From positions 6,832,698-6,896,697 of the forward strand of contig OZ037765.1 of the NCBI GenBank assembly GCA_964035545.1: a DNA stretch of 64,000 bases, given 5' to 3'. Under the pieces are notes generated by a model that was not told the DNA's origin, did not search any database, and worked only from the letters and a program-made list of their open reading frames with translations. Below, one piece after another: positions 1 to 14,100 of this stretch (positions within the stretch are counted from its first letter, which is position 1; each line of letters starts with the position of its first letter). The position numbers were made by a program, and so were the translations under genes. The DNA comes from Bugula neritina (Eukaryota > Bryozoa > Gymnolaemata > Cheilostomatida > Bugulidae).

Positions 1-195
1 TATGGTTTGTCTTCTCTTTCGTTTTATTCATTGAACTCTGCTGTAGGCATTATGACTATGCTTGAGCAGTGATTACCACTGTTTCAAGTGTGATGCCACT
101 CGTACCAATAGCTGCAAGTTAATTATTCCAGACATTTATTTGTTCCCTCACTTGAAGAATTGTCTTCCATCTTTTGTTTAAAATGTAGTAAGGTA

Positions 196-356
196 ACAAA
201 CAGTTAAAGTAAGTTAAACGGACAGTTAAAGTAAGTTAAACGGACAGTTAATATAAGTTAAAAGACAGTTAAAGTAAGTTAACAGACAGTTAATATAAGT
301 TAACAAACAGTTGAAGTAAGTTAAACGGACAGTTAAAGTAAGTTAAACGGACATTG
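196..356. repeat. Intronic minisatellite, about 22-bp unit
   Basis: About seven imperfect copies of a unit reading ACAGTTAAAGTAAGTTAAAC plus GG, with variants carrying AATATAAG. The array runs to within a few bases of the 3' splice site of the FN3 exon that starts at 360. Confidence 0.85.
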
Positions 357-359
357 TAG

Positions 360-3268
360 GAGTCCCAAGTGCACCAACAAAAGCCGAGTATTCTGTGGAA
401 GATACTGGAGTGCTTGTCAAATGGACAGTAGGGGCAGAGGGTAAAGCTCCCGTTCTTGGCAGTGTTATTGAAGGATTGGATAATGGTAGGACTTATTCAT
501 GACTCACTTCTTTATGCAGTGATGAAATATTATTAAATTATTTGATTTCCTTTTTTGATACATCGACTTCATATTTGGAGTAACACTGGTATGGTTGAGA
601 TTGTAGTGTATTATTATATAACTGGTTATGATTCTTCTGTTGCATGGCATGTTAGTACAAACAACATTGTTTTTTGTTTAATGTAATATAAGCTTTGTAA
701 CATTTTGAATAAAATATAAATTCAGACATTTTGCTGTATAACAGACAGCATATTCACTTATGCGTCTGTTGTATTTTTTAATATTACTAACAAATGACTA
801 TGAAGTAATGTTAGAAAGATTTGGCCTTAAAATATAAAACTATAGTTAAAATATATAAGTGTATTGGTAGTAAAGTACAAATGTTTTGTTAGACTATGAT
901 AGATAAGTGTCAACGTGATCTCTAGTCACTGAAACAAAACATTGTGTGATGCAGATTGGAAATATTTGGTGAGACACACAGATAACTCCGTAGAAAAAGT
1001 TCTTCTACCCAACTCTCTCCTTGGTGGCGTTACGTTCACCAGGTATAGAGTCAGTCTCTTCAACAAGCATGGACTCGGTGAAAATACGGAGGCTGAGAAA
1101 ACCGTCCCCATATATAAGACTTGGTGGTTCTTAGTCATAGTGGGCTTAGGGGCTCTGGTGATCATAATAATAGTGACGGCCGTTCTGTGCTGCTACTGCT
1201 ACAGGACAAGAGGTTTGTTTTCTGTATCATATAATTCATGATTTTTATATACCAGACTTGTTGCCCTGCGAAGTCTGTCTCTTTTTGTTTAGATTGTATG
1301 TTTATGTTAATATAATAATTGTATATATTTTTTGTAGTGCCAATGTATATTGGATGATTTGTGTAAATATTTAATTCTTATATGACATTCATTTAACCAT
1401 ATTTTATATTTTTAATAAGATATTTTTAAGTCAAAAGTTGGTTGTGTAATTGTAAAATTTGATGTCCATAATATTTAAGTTACTCGTTGTTAATATACCG
1501 TTTTATTCTTTTTATAGCCAAACTTGCAGAGCAGGCATATGAACAGGATGTTATCGGAGGGGGAATAGACACTGGCTACAACTCGTACGAAATGAGGTCA
1601 TCATTAAAGAGGGACAATCGCCGCACTTCAAATAAATACAGGTAACCATGCTTGTTCACCCGCTTTCTCTTGCTACTAAACTTGCTGATGCAAAAGGTGA
1701 ATAGTAAACCATAATAACAATGTTACATCTTCTCTACTTTACCTGCAACATATGAAACTCGTATCTTTGACATTTCTTCCTTCATACTCAAGGTCGTTTT
1801 TATGGTTTACAGTGCAATGCGCCGCAAGATAGAAAAACGGTACGGCATGGGGCTGGTGCATGCACAATATAAATGTCTCCTTGCTTATTTATCAGGCGCC
1901 ATGTTTCATTATATAACAAGCTTATACAACTATCTAAATTTCTCTAATATAACTGAGCTTTCAGCAAAACTTAACACTAATTATTTTTAGCCACATATAC
2001 AAAAGGGTGGAGTAATATTGATTCGTGCACACTAACTGGTTTGCTATGCTCGAAAACTTGATTTGTTTTGACAATTTGAAATTTTTTGTTTTACTATAAC
2101 AAATAATTTCTTCTATTATATTTTATGTATTTTATCAACTGCAGGGCCGAACCACCCAGACCCAGTCCTGGTGCAGTCGTGTACTCCGCTGAAAATATGC
2201 CACCGTCATATGATGACTGTAGCGTCACCGAGAAAGGTGACATGTCCAGCGATGAAGACGACGATGAAACTAAGGTCAGTCCGAACGGCTATGCTACGTT
2301 TATTATGTTTTAAAGTAAAAACATTACTTCGTTAATTTGCAAAGAGAGTTTAATGTTTTAATTGTTCTAGGTTGCATAGGCAGGCTTATGAAATGTTTGT
2401 TTCATTCTTGCAGAGCTGGTCAACAGTTGATAAATAGTAGGTTAGTTGAAGGCGGAACGGAAATCTTCTTTCTGTTTGTCTTCTCTTGAGCATGATTATT
2501 TGCAGCCTTGACCTTGTTCGCTTTTAAAATTACATTAAATCTATAAATTATGTTTTTGGAGTTTTTACCTTTTAAACATAGAAACGTGGCTTATCTTGTT
2601 ATCATCTGAGAAATTCACAGAAAAGTTCTGCCCTCTGTGTTTTAAATGAATGCTGATTTCTCCCTCTGTGTGACATTACTTTGCATACATGATGCCTGTA
2701 CTGTCAACAGTATGATTACTAGCTAGTACCTTTAAGTATTGTCAGGATTGTGTGGCCACACCGTTTGATATTTAAACTGATAAGCCCTGCGAGATCCCCC
2801 TTCCATGCACGAACACTAAGATCTTCATGCGCATTACAACAGATGCTTTTCCCACTTCATTCAAAATGTTAAGTATATTGTATGTTTCATATAATTCTCT
2901 AGGGGAAAGCAAGCATTACTGATAGTAGTGATGATGAAGTTGATAAAGCTGGAGCTAGCTCAGTCAATACCAGCTACAATAATTATCAATATCGAGGTTA
3001 CAACCCCTACGTGCAATCTGGTGCAGTCCAACAATCATGGCAAAACTCGTTTGGCAGAGGCAGAAATCAACTTAGCATGTATGCATATACTGACAGTGAG
3101 GCAGAGAGTAGCCTTGCACCTTCTACTAGTCATTACAGATCTACAAATGGTCTTCTGGAAAATTCTCAGCAGCGCAATGGCGTTCGAATTCAACCAAGTC
3201 ACGTGGGCAGTTCTCCCGATTTACCCGGTTCTCGAACACCTTTACCGAATTTCACCTCCTTTGTTTAA
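360..3268 (+). CDS. sdk: Sidekick-like immunoglobulin-superfamily adhesion receptor, 3' part
   Basis: Five exons: 360-485, 955-1212, 1518-1641, 2145-2274, 2903-3268; phases agree at every junction and the last exon ends in TAA. The window holds about 333 C-terminal residues; the Ig domains and earlier FN3 domains lie upstream. The first two exons encode the last fibronectin-III domain (starts VPSAPTKAEYSVED, ends YRVSLFNKHGLGENTEAEK). A single transmembrane helix follows, opened by WWFLVIVGLGALVIIIIV and closed by a Cys/Tyr-rich CCYCYR. The cytoplasmic tail of about 210 residues is Ser-, acidic- and Tyr-rich (PPSYDD, SSDEDDDE, NNYQYRGYNPY) and ends SFV, a PDZ ligand. Sidekick proteins share the WWFL start of the helix and an SFV C-terminus; they mediate homophilic adhesion at synapses and epithelial junctions. 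The name rests on these C-terminal features from memory, so another FN3 receptor remains possible. Confidence 0.74.
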
Positions 3269-3676
3269 GGAATATCTGATGAATACCATGAGGTCATATC
3301 TCCATTATACACACCTGTACTATCTATTCTATATAACCACAACATATATAAACATAGCAAGTGCTCAATTATGTATCATATCACTAATCATTGTCCTTCA
3401 TCACCAAACCCTATTATATAATGCAACTTGCATATGCCACATCCAACTTATCTCACAAAAATCTGTTGCCTATGAATGAATGTTATGCATAATAGTTAGT
3501 GTCTATTTTTAATACCATGTTGCTCATTTGGATGTTATTTGGAAAAAAATTATTATAAATAAGTGTATATTTGTATATGTGTGTAGATTTTACATGTCAT
3601 ATATCAACGATTTTGCAAAATCTTGTATTTTTATAGCTGGAAAACAAAGCCTTGTAAAATCATGCATACTATTTTC

Positions 3677-3682
3677 AATAAA
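3677..3682 (+). terminator. Candidate polyadenylation signal of the Sidekick-like gene
   Basis: AATAAA about 410 bp after the stop codon, in the 705-bp gap shared with the convergent WBP2 gene. It is the first good hexamer I see on the plus strand; inference only. Confidence 0.4.
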
Positions 3683-3972
3683 TTTGAAATTTGCATAAAC
3701 TTACTACATCAGCAAGCTGTTAATTTACATATAGTAGACTTAAATTTATTACACATATTTTCCCACTATTCATCACAACAGTATATAGTAGTTTTATTGT
3801 TTGCAACATAAATTACCACAGGCTACAAAAAGCATTAACAGCATTTTTTAGCAGCAAAATGTCTAATAAGGTGGATAACTTGGAAAAATAATGAAAAAAT
3901 AGACAACTATAAAATAGAGCACATGTTATAAAAATAATGACTTGCAGCTAAACTATAGCGTGATTACAGATC

Positions 3973-6900
3973 TTACAGCCTTTTCTTTTCATATAAATTT
4001 GCCTCTTCATAAGCAGGTGGGGCTGAAGCTGCGGCGTATGCAGTGTTGGGTTTGTTAGGGTCATAGTATGCTGCGGGCATCTGCTGAGTGGCAGCATTCT
4101 CTGGAGGTGTATACATTGGAGTGTTGGGGATTAGGCCAGGGTAAGGTGGAGGTGCATCGGTCATGTACACAGAAGATGCTGTAAAAAGTGAATACCATAC
4201 TATAAAATCAAACTTAAATTATCAGAAAAGTGCAAATATTACTAAAACATCAGTGACTCAGAGAAGAATGCAATGCATTGAGACAAAGGTCAGCATGGTA
4301 CAGTTGACAGTTAATGAAGAAGAATTGTAGGTAAAGGATATCAAGTCTTAGAAAATCTCAGAATACCTGGAGGTGCTGAAGGGAATGTAGAATAAGGCAG
4401 CCACCCATAGTTAGGATCACCACACACCAACCCATAAGCTGGAGGAGGAGCTTGAAATATGTTCCCTTGAGGTGTGTATTGCGGTGGTTGAGGTCTTGGA
4501 GCTCGGTTACTTAAAGCTAAAGCAAATACACCAATTACAAAGAAAATGCAAAAATTAATAGAACAGTAGAGTTGCATGTTCATCTAATCCACAAAAGTAA
4601 TAAAACTGCACTTGAACTGATGCGTGACAATTTTTTGGCAACATATTTACCGAGCTGTCCCGCTTTCATCATTGCCTGCCCAAACTCTATAGCACCGCCA
4701 GAGTAGAACCACAGCTTAAACTTAGCAGTTCCAACCCAGTTGCCGCCATTCTCAGCAACCACCTTTCCTTTCAGATGATTAGCTCCAAAGATTGGCTGCT
4801 CCAATTCAAACTCTCTCATGCAGTTAAATGGTACACTGAACGACTTTAGCAAGTCACTTTGATGAGTGTTGGTAAAGATTATCTACAAAAATACAAACAC
4901 ATATAATTGGCGCATTTAAGCCTAAAAAGAGAATATTTTAAAGAATGTAAATTGGTTTCAACAATTTTACTATGTATAGTATCACACTGTTTTGACTTGC
5001 AAATACAGGCAATTCAAAGTTTGCAATGAATCTTTGGTTTCAGGCAGTAAAAATATATCTAATATATATATTATATATTCAAATTGTGTAATCAACCCCC
5101 ACAAAAACTATAAATTGAAGAAAAACACCAACCATCATTACAGACACTACAAATTCTAAGCTGTCTTCCAAAAACGGTAGAGATGAGAAGATAAGATAAA
5201 GATAACTCAAGTGACGGCAAAAAGTTACTGACTCTGTGAGACGTGAGATAGATTTCTCCCTTCTTTTCACCTTTGAAAGCAGCAACACTATTTTCAGAAA
5301 TTGCGAGCCGGACATCATTTGCGTATAGCAGAATTCTAACAAGAAAAATCAAATACTGCAAACGCTAAAATATTTTTTATAATACATTTTATATAATATT
5401 TTAAATAATATATATTATATATAAATATATTACTTATATGCAATAACCATAACATATAGAGATACTTCTACTAATAAGTATTTGTATGTATCAAGTCTCC
5501 ATAAAAAGTGGCAAACTCTAGCTTCTAATTATAAGCTAAAATGTTAATTGACGCCATTCCTTGTATTTCTAGGTCAATTATCTCTGGTATTTAATCAGCG
5601 AAAGCATTTAAAATGTAGTAGATACAATTTGCAAAAATATTCTGCTTTTGCTTTGAAAAAATGTTATTATATATTGACTTCTATGCATGCATACAAATTT
5701 CAATTTATGACAAATAAATGGCAATAAAATATAGTGCAAAACAGCTTCTATAGTGCTAATATGACTTGTAGGAAAATTTTGGAAAGGTACACATTTTGAA
5801 TGATCAATTACAATATATTTACCATGATAAACAATGTTTTATAATTCTACTTAGTATTCACAGCTAAATTAACAAATGACCACTAACATGATTATAATCA
5901 TAAAAATAATGTATAATACCCTATTGAATATACGATGATTATAATCTTAATAATGAACATTGGATCCAATCATTCATAATGATAAGACTAAGCCTAACTC
6001 ATACACGATTATAAAATGAAGCATGATAACAATTATGATTATTATTATGACCTAAAATAGAACAGGAAAAGTCAAACTAATAGTGATAATAACATTAACA
6101 CTCCAAGACAATTAATGAGAGTTATTGCTCCAGCTAATCTTGAATTTGATTTTTATAAATGGTCAGACTTACAGTAAAACTTAGTCTCAGTCTTACTCTT
6201 TGTAAAAATCCAGTTCAATAATTACTAGCATTGCCACTATAATTTTTACTTGAACTTTAAGCCATAAGTGACTAACTATAGCGACTAATAACCTACTAAA
6301 TAAGTAACTAATAGTAATTAGTAATGATACTGATAGTGATAGTATTACTATTACTATTAGTAATATTAGTAGTATTACATTATTACTATTAGTATTAGTA
6401 CATATAACTATATGTTATATAATTATTAGTATTAGTATAACTATAAGATTAGGTAATAGTAATAATACTATGACCACTGGCATTACTATTACTACTATTA
6501 GTATTACTATTAGTACTAGTACTATAAGTATAACTATTGGCATTACTATTAGTACTAGTGCTATAAGTATAAGTATAACTATTGGCATTACTATTAGTAT
6601 TAGTACTAGTATTAGTATTACTACTATTAGTATTAGTATCACTATTAGTATTAGTATTACTATAAGTATAAGTATTAGTATAACTATAAGTATTACACTG
6701 ACTCTGAGTCTAACAGTACCACTATAAAAATTGTAACAATTGTGAACTCATAGTGATAGTGATAATTCAATTGTAAATTTATTTAATTAAAAATTAGTAA
6801 ACCACTAAATGTAATATTTATATTCACATTGAATATTACTATTAGTATTACACTTATAGCATTAGCATTACTGATTATTGCCATTAGTATTACTATTACA

Positions 6901-7194
6901 TTAACTTTAGTTTTAGTGATTTACTATTTTAATATGAACACAAATATTTGTCCAAATGAATTAAAATTTAAAATTGATTACCAGAATTAATCAATAGCGT
7001 ACGTTTAACTTTATAAATAAATAATTTAAATTGATATAAAATTAAATAACATAATTAAATAATTAAATATAAATAAATAAATAATTATTAATATTATTAT
7101 TTTAATTTATTTATTATAATTTTAATTTATACCTTTCGCCATTGTACAATATGATCCCTGCTCCGTTAAAAGCATGAGCTGTGTTTAGGGCCAT
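3973..7194 (-). CDS. WBP2: WW domain-binding protein 2 (GRAM domain, PPxY motifs)
   Basis: Five exons in gene order: 7194-7133, 5335-5233, 4882-4651, 4516-4367, 4178-3973. They sum to 753 nt (250 residues plus stop); human WBP2 is 261. The start MALNTAHAFNGAG resembles the conserved MALN start of the family. The N-terminal half is a GRAM domain: ISENSVAAFKGEKKGEIYLT, then SHRIIFTN, then ELEQPIFGANHLKGKV and GGAIEFGQAM. The C-terminal half is Pro/Tyr/Ala-rich with three PPxY WW-ligands (PPAYG, PPPYPG, PPAYEE). WBP2 is an adaptor that binds WW proteins such as YAP, TAZ and Nedd4-type ligases and works as a transcriptional co-activator. Exon 2 ends at a GTCAGT donor, chosen because it keeps both frame and the family alignment. 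Intron 1 (about 1.8 kb) holds degenerate repeats. Confidence 0.93.
6300..6925. repeat. Degenerate three-base-periodic tract in WBP2 intron 1
   Basis: Built from words such as ATTAGTATTACTATTAG with no fixed unit, densest at 6300-6720 and again at 6836-6925. Because period three leaves frames open, both strands show long Ile/Ser/Thr reading frames with no coding meaning. The tract mixes TAGTAT words with their complements, so it can fold on itself. Confidence 0.85.
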
Positions 7195-7399
7195 TTCAAT
7201 AACGATAATATATGCAAACCAAATATAGGACAAGTATTAGATTTAAAAAGCTGCCTTCATTACAGTTTTCTTGCACCATTAACTTCAACAACAATATTCG
7301 GGTTTGACAATTGGTATTGCATAATCTCAATATAGCCTTAGGTTTTCTGCTAACTATCGCCACTTTTATGAGTCGGAAATGGCGTTCCAACATATACAT

Positions 7400-10300
7400 A
7401 AGTTAGGAAAAATGAATACTTCTATTTTAAATTAAAATAAAATTGCTTTTGAAATGCAATAAAAATATATTGTTTACAAGTTTTGTATTTATCCAAACAC
7501 AGGTAACATTTTAGGGGAACATAATGGGATATTTTAATAAGTCCCGCTAAAATTTACAGCTGTTGTTCTGTAACTTTATTACTACGGAGCGTCATGCGCA
7601 AATTTCGAACAGATGTGAAGATCTAAGGTTGGTGTTTTGCTAAATGGCGAGAAGTTGCTATGCCTAAACTCAGTTGAAAAGTTCCAAAAAATCGACTTTT
7701 TTCTGCCGCTCTCCTTATGCATCAAATTCTCTCACTTTATTAGCTAAGGAAGAAGTGCATGCTAAACTAGTTTGGGCAATTAAAAGGTAAAAAACGAATA
7801 GCATACCTAAAACTTAACTACTTGGAGATTGTAATTTGTGGCTTGCTGAACTTCAAATTACACTTATGCACACTTACACAATTTAACTAGATTTACAACA
7901 ACAATTGATATTATGAATAGTATATGATTTAATTGGTGTACGCTAAATTTTATTTTATGAAGTTATGTCTCAAGATCAAAAGCGTTCCGAGAATAAATAG
8001 TATGTAATTGTATTATACTGTTACTGTAACTAGTACTACGTTTTACACTTACAGTTACTATTTACTATTTAGTAATTTACTCCTTAAAGTTATTCATTAA
8101 ATTAAAATTTCATTTAATCTGATGTATAGTAATACTAAAAGTAGTAGTAATGCTGTATAGTAATAGTGTATAGTTCAATATTAGTAGTAATACTAAAAGT
8201 AGTAGTAATGCTGTATAGTGTATAGTTCAATATTAGTAGTAATACTAATTGTTATAACTTATATAATATTATTGCTATTAATAATAATATTTATATACTT
8301 TAACTTATAGTTATAGTTATAGTATTACTATTAATGTAAATTATAAACTATTACTATCTAGCAACATGTTCAGTGAGTCTTCTATGGACATGTGTTTGCT
8401 TTTCTGGGAATCTTCTAAACTTCTTGGCTAGTTTTGAAAAACACTCTATTCAGATGGTTTTGAACGTGTGAAATCTGTGTTTTTTTACAAAAAAATATCC
8501 AAAGGCAAAGAACAAGTAGCATTCATAGCATTTAAACTTTTTTGACTCTACAAAACCTGCAGTTTTCTTGTTTAGCTTTTACAGCAGCATTTTAAATGAT
8601 TGGCAGTTTCATAAAAAATATTCAACTTTAAATATATTTATTAGCTTTTTACATAGATTAATTTCAAGTTTTGAAATAGCATTTAATTAGAAGTTTTGAC
8701 TCTGAAAGTTGTTACTAAATACATAAATAAAACAAATACTTGGTTGCTTCTTCTATAACCATCACTATGCAAGTAGTATTATACTGCTGATAATATTTTT
8801 GCTTACTGGCATAAAAGTATTTATTTGTATGTTGTCCATTGATTGCTTAATGAGCACTTTCTCTTGCAACTAGTGGATAAACATGTCTCAGTACAATTAC
8901 ATACGTATGTATATTGTATTATACTTATCCATAGTAAATCAATTTATCAGAGTTGTCTCCTCTCAAATTTGTTGCACTTTCTGTAGTATATACACTAAAC
9001 CTTAGATCTGTAAAAGCATGGTTTACGTTGAAGTTGCAATTTATCTGCTCTGCAGTTCTTTTTGTATCACTGCATGTTATGATGTGCCTTGAGAGTTTCT
9101 TACTGGATTTGTGAAATATTATTTCTATGGTGTGATATCTTCTTTCTTTTGTTAAGTTTGGCTGACAGTGTAGTAATTAGCAAAACTTGGTTTAAGTCAC
9201 CTCAAGTCACTTGAGTCAAGTAAGGAAGTTGGTTTATCTGAGTCATTATAAAATGATTTGCAACATTAAATAAATATAGAGAATGCTCTTATAAAATATT
9301 AATTATTATTAGTTTATTATTATTGTTATTATTATTAATTAATATTAATTATATTAAACATATTGAATGGAAATTGGTATTTGCTTACATTTAGCAGTTT
9401 AAATAACAAAAAATAGCTTAATAACCTTAGTTGGGGTTTAAAAGCGTATTTATTTGTAATTCTTTAATAAGAATACAACCTAAAATATTTACTACAACAC
9501 AGTTTAACCAGCTGTTTAGTTACAGTAGCTATTTAATGTATTTATAATTTTAATCTTTTTAAAGGGTTTTAATGATTATTCTAATTTAATGATTCATAGT
9601 CAGTATCATGTAGTTATTTTTGATTTTATTAATTGAATACAGCTATGTATGAAATTGAAAATAATCAAAACTGAAACTAAATTTTTTTTATCTGCTTATG
9701 GTATGTAACGTGTCCCTCCCCCATTTAACTGTAATATATTAATTGATAATTGATAATGTGATTTCATCTAACTGTTGAATAATTTCAGTAAATATTTACT
9801 AAAATGTCTCGTAATACGGTTGCAACAGTAGCTTATAATAGCCAACAATAATATAAACAGTATTTTGTCTAATCACTCTAATGGATAATTTGAAGGTTCT
9901 AAGCAAATCTGGGAACTTAAATTGAAATGCAAGCAATTTTTTACAGAAATAAATTGTCTACATCTAAATTTTTTGTCACTATTTTTCAACTTCACCAAAT
10001 CTCCCCTCAAAATTTTTCTATAAATTGAGCATAATCACTGAGCTAATAGTTATTTTATTGCTTACATGCTCATGTCAATAAATCCTAATATATTGCAGAA
10101 TCACTTTTGTTTTAAACTTATAATCTAGTATCAGTTTGCATATTTTATAAATTATGCTATTAAGAATCAAGGAGTGCTTGCTTGCTAATTGTTAATATAA
10201 ACTGCTTGAGTAGCCCAGTATTATATGGCTGGGGGACTATGACAACTGCTATAACCTATACCATTTTTTTCTATTTATACTTTAATCATAAGCACCTCTT

Positions 10301-11124
10301 TATATTTAAGCATAATAAAACATGAGTTTATTTATGGTTTGTGATAAATATTATTATAAATATAGTTACATAATAAGTCAGAAGATACACCTGGAACCAA
10401 TTTTTGTAGTTAATTAAAATTAAAGTTTGCAGGCTTTGGTTTCAAAAAATACATTTTTATTTGGGTGTACTTGTAAAATGTACCTTTGATAAAATATTAA
10501 ATATTACCAGGTCTGTTTTTCTATTTCTTCAGTTCATAAACTCCAGCTCTGTTTCATTTTTATTCATCCACTTTCTAGAAATCTTACGTAAATCTAGTGG
10601 TACTAGTCAATTGTTTATCTTTTGTTGAAATTCATTGGTTTGCCATAATTTTCTCAATACTGATCAATAAATTATATTCAGCACCAAGTCTTACGATTTC
10701 TGCCAATACTTCCATTGTCAGCAATATTCAATTGTTCACCAGTCATGACTAGTACCATTAATTAACTCATGAAGTCTGACTTATTGTTTTTACCTGCGTG
10801 ATCAATAAAAGGTAAAGAAGCTAGAAACAACCAACTTCACTTCTTTTCTACCTTTGTATCTTTAGCATTATGTAGCTTGTTAGCTTCTTCAGTTCAAAAT
10901 AATCAGAACAATAAACCTGATCAATGTGACCTGCTATTAACTTCTTATTGTTTATAAGGGTGTCAATCAATTTTATGGGTGGTTGAAACAAATGAAACAA
11001 TGATGTATACATATATATACCTCCTTCCAGACACATTATCAATCATTTGAGGGGAAACTGTTGTAGGTTTTGGTTCAGTTATAGTTTATAATTATTTTGT
11101 TGAGCAATATAACATATTTTCCTA
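7400..11124. other. Divergent intergenic region between WBP2 and RNF220
   Basis: About 3.7 kb of AT-rich DNA between two head-to-head genes. It should hold both promoters and any 5' non-coding exons. I see no convincing coding exon. A short tandem duplication and degenerate TA-rich words lie at about 7980-8345. Confidence 0.6.
8122..8250. repeat. Tandem duplication, about 60-bp unit, two copies
   Basis: The segment with TAATACTAAAAGTAGTAGTA, then ATGCTGTATAGT and TATAGTTCAATATTAG, occurs twice in a row, the second copy lacking a 6-base AATAGT step. It lies in the WBP2/RNF220 intergenic region. Confidence 0.7.
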
Positions 11125-14100
11125 ATGAATTCCCCAACTTTGCCAATGGCACCATTTTCTCCATTTTTTAATTATTTGCCATACAAAGGTAGGTATACAC
11201 ATTATTTTATCATCTGCCAATACTATTCAATGACTTTTTAAATTTAATTTTACATGATGATGCATTCGTATTTTTTGTACATTTCAAAATTTTACTTTTT
11301 TATTGCAGTGTTTTGGAATTCAGCAGAAAGTGCTCAACTGCCTGCATTGACCCACTTTCCGCATTATCAAGCTCCATTGCTGCTGCCACCTGGTCACCAG
11401 CTGTCACCTCTCCATCCACCGGCTTCATTCTTCAGCATGTTGGCTCAAGAAGACACAGCCTCCCGGAAAGGAAGCGGTTGTACGTCAGCAGCAAATTTCA
11501 TGAATGTAAGTGAAGTCATTTAAATGTCCTTCTGTTTAGTCCTATGTGTGTTTTAATTCTGCTCCGTTTTCATAAGTTGTTGCTGCAGAATTCTTTGATA
11601 TCTTCATGATGATTCTTTTTGAAACCGTTATTGGAGTTTATTAATTTTTTCTAAAGCTAAAAGCAGTTCCCTAGTTTGTAAATTTTAGAGTCTGTGTTAT
11701 AAAACATTTGCTCATAGTAAAACATTTGATAAATTTAGTAAAATTTGGCAAATTTTTAAAAATTTGTTATTCACAGTAATAATTACGGCAAGGACATGGC
11801 GGTGAAAGGTGAGAAAGTTGCAATAAAATAAAAAGCTTTGAACAAACACGGACTTGAAAGAGTAACAATAATCAGCTTTTACCAAAAAATCTCTTTTTCT
11901 TGGAGTCTATCTAAAAAGAATCTCTGCCTACATTAAATATAGTTTATAGTTCATTGGAACTACAGCTTATTGTCTGTTAACAACAATAAAGTGTCTTAAT
12001 TTTGTCAAGTCTGAAAATCAACAACCCGCAGAGAGAAAGCCTCAGTTTCATAGCAGTCCGGTCACACCTCCTTTAACACCACTGCTACCAGACAATACCG
12101 CCTCTACTTCTAATAATGACAAAACTCCAGCTGTTATTCCCACCATGATGTCCACTCGTAAGTCTCTACTCTTTCTACTCCTTTTTGTTGGTCTGCAAAT
12201 CTTCTCAACTGAAATAATTAAAACCTATTTTTTAACGTTCCATATTTTGTTTATTTTAATTTTCATAACAAAATCTCTGTTTAGCTTTTTTCATTTTGTT
12301 GAAATGCCGATTTGACTGGCTCAATACAAAAATGAGATGATTGTTCTGTACTGCTTCGCATTGTGTTTTGACAACTCCTGCAAAGTACTTGGGGCTATTT
12401 ATTTGGCATTTGACACGTGAACAATAGCTAATGCACTATGCTTCATCGATCTATACAACAGCTGGTCATCATGCGATGTCAGATTTATTTATGCTGAATT
12501 GTAAGCAAAAGAAACCTGGTTATTGATCGAATATTATAAATAGATTTCTTAAGAAGTTCGTTTTATCAACCACTACTATTTGTGATTTGCCGGCATATTC
12601 GTTTCTTTACCAACATATTTCAGATAATGGTTTCTAATTTCTGGTGCTGTTTTCTGCCATTAACTTAAAATTAAAGGAATTATTGGATACGACTTGTGTT
12701 TTTTGACTTTCTTCTGCTTAATGCTTACCGTAGCTGGCAGTTGTTCTGTTCCACATCATTGAAATACACATTAGTGTTTGTGTTTGCTACTTGCTTCATA
12801 TCATTTCTATCAAATCAACTGGAAACTGTAACATACGCAGGTGTGAGCTCCAGGAACCGGCGTCCTCCGGCCTTCATAGAGGGAGAAAGTTCCTGCCCGA
12901 TATGTGGAGCTCTCCTCCGCGCCAGTGAACTAGCAGATCATTATGCCAAGGAATTGGAAAATCTCAAGAACGAACTTTGTCAGTGAGTATCTGTTACCAT
13001 TTCAACGCTTGGAACAGCTAGGATATTTTTTAGTCTACCATCTTGAACTCAAAGTTTTCTTTTAAGATCTTGCGTTCTGTTGTGAGTGACATGGTACATC
13101 TAGAATATGTGGTTCTCTTACATGCTGGTTGGGATGTGAATAACTACTGGAGTCTTTGTAGACCATCACAAAACAGGAAAAGAAAGGAAAGCAGATTTAG
13201 TGAACGACTTCATGAAAAGAATAGTCGTGTTCTGGATGATTCTAGAAAAAATGTGAGCATCTCTATTTATCTGATTGATTATTTTCACTTTTACTATATT
13301 GTGCGTGACATGTAACACATGTTTTGTAACATGTAGTATATGTTCTGTGACATGTAGTTTATGTTGTGTGACATGTAACACATGTTTTGTAACATGTAGT
13401 ATATGTTCTGTGACATGTATATGTTGTGTGACATGTAGCATATGTTGTGTAACGTGTAGTATATGTTGTGTGACATGTAGTATACGTTGTGTGACATGTA
13501 GTATACATTGTGTGACATGTAGTATATGTTCTGTGACATGTAGTATATGTTCTGTGACATGTAGTATATGTTCTGCTCTATTGTACAGGTTTTAGCAAGA
13601 GTAAGACACAATAGGAAGTCCCGAGCCTTGAAACAAGGTGAGTCCATGTAGTGTATTTATTGTGTTGTTTAAGCTTCTTGTGTAAAGCTACTGTAGCCTA
13701 GTAAACAGCAGACTTAGTGTAGGGCCACACGACGCGTTTTACGCGAGCGTGGCGTGCGAGAAATTCCATTAGAATACACGCTAGTGACCTGCCACACACA
13801 CAGTGCGTGTGTTGCGAGTGCAAAAATTTATTTGCCAATGATGTTAGCGTTAAACTTTACTGCTCGCCTACAGACGTTTGTTTTTAAACTACATCATCGG
13901 ATTTGGCTATTATAAAAGCGGAAATGCAAACCATATAAAACTGTTTTAATTCAGCTCGCCAGACGTTAAATCGTAAATTAAAATAAAAAAATGTGCTCGC
14001 TAAATATTACATGGTAATAAGCCAATTAGATCAAACTGTGTCGCACAAGCGTGTCACACTTCTCGCTCAGCATGTTAAACGCTTGAAAATCCGCACGCAA

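Noticed and set aside
6415-6727. Long open frames of Ile/Ser/Thr/Val repeats on both strands
   Set aside because: They come from three-base-periodic low-complexity DNA in a WBP2 intron; no start context, domain or splice logic.
11313-11513. Alternative frame of RNF220 exon 2 (ATGGAATTCAGC start)
   Set aside because: Splicing in that phase to the next exon creates an immediate TAG with the plain CAG acceptor. The chosen frame gives the Pro/Leu-rich sequence expected upstream in RNF220.
13275-13647. Cys-Val-Thr-rich frame (+) and His-Asn-Tyr-Met-rich frame (-)
   Set aside because: Products of the 21-bp minisatellite, whose unit is a multiple of three; the DNA is intronic in RNF220.
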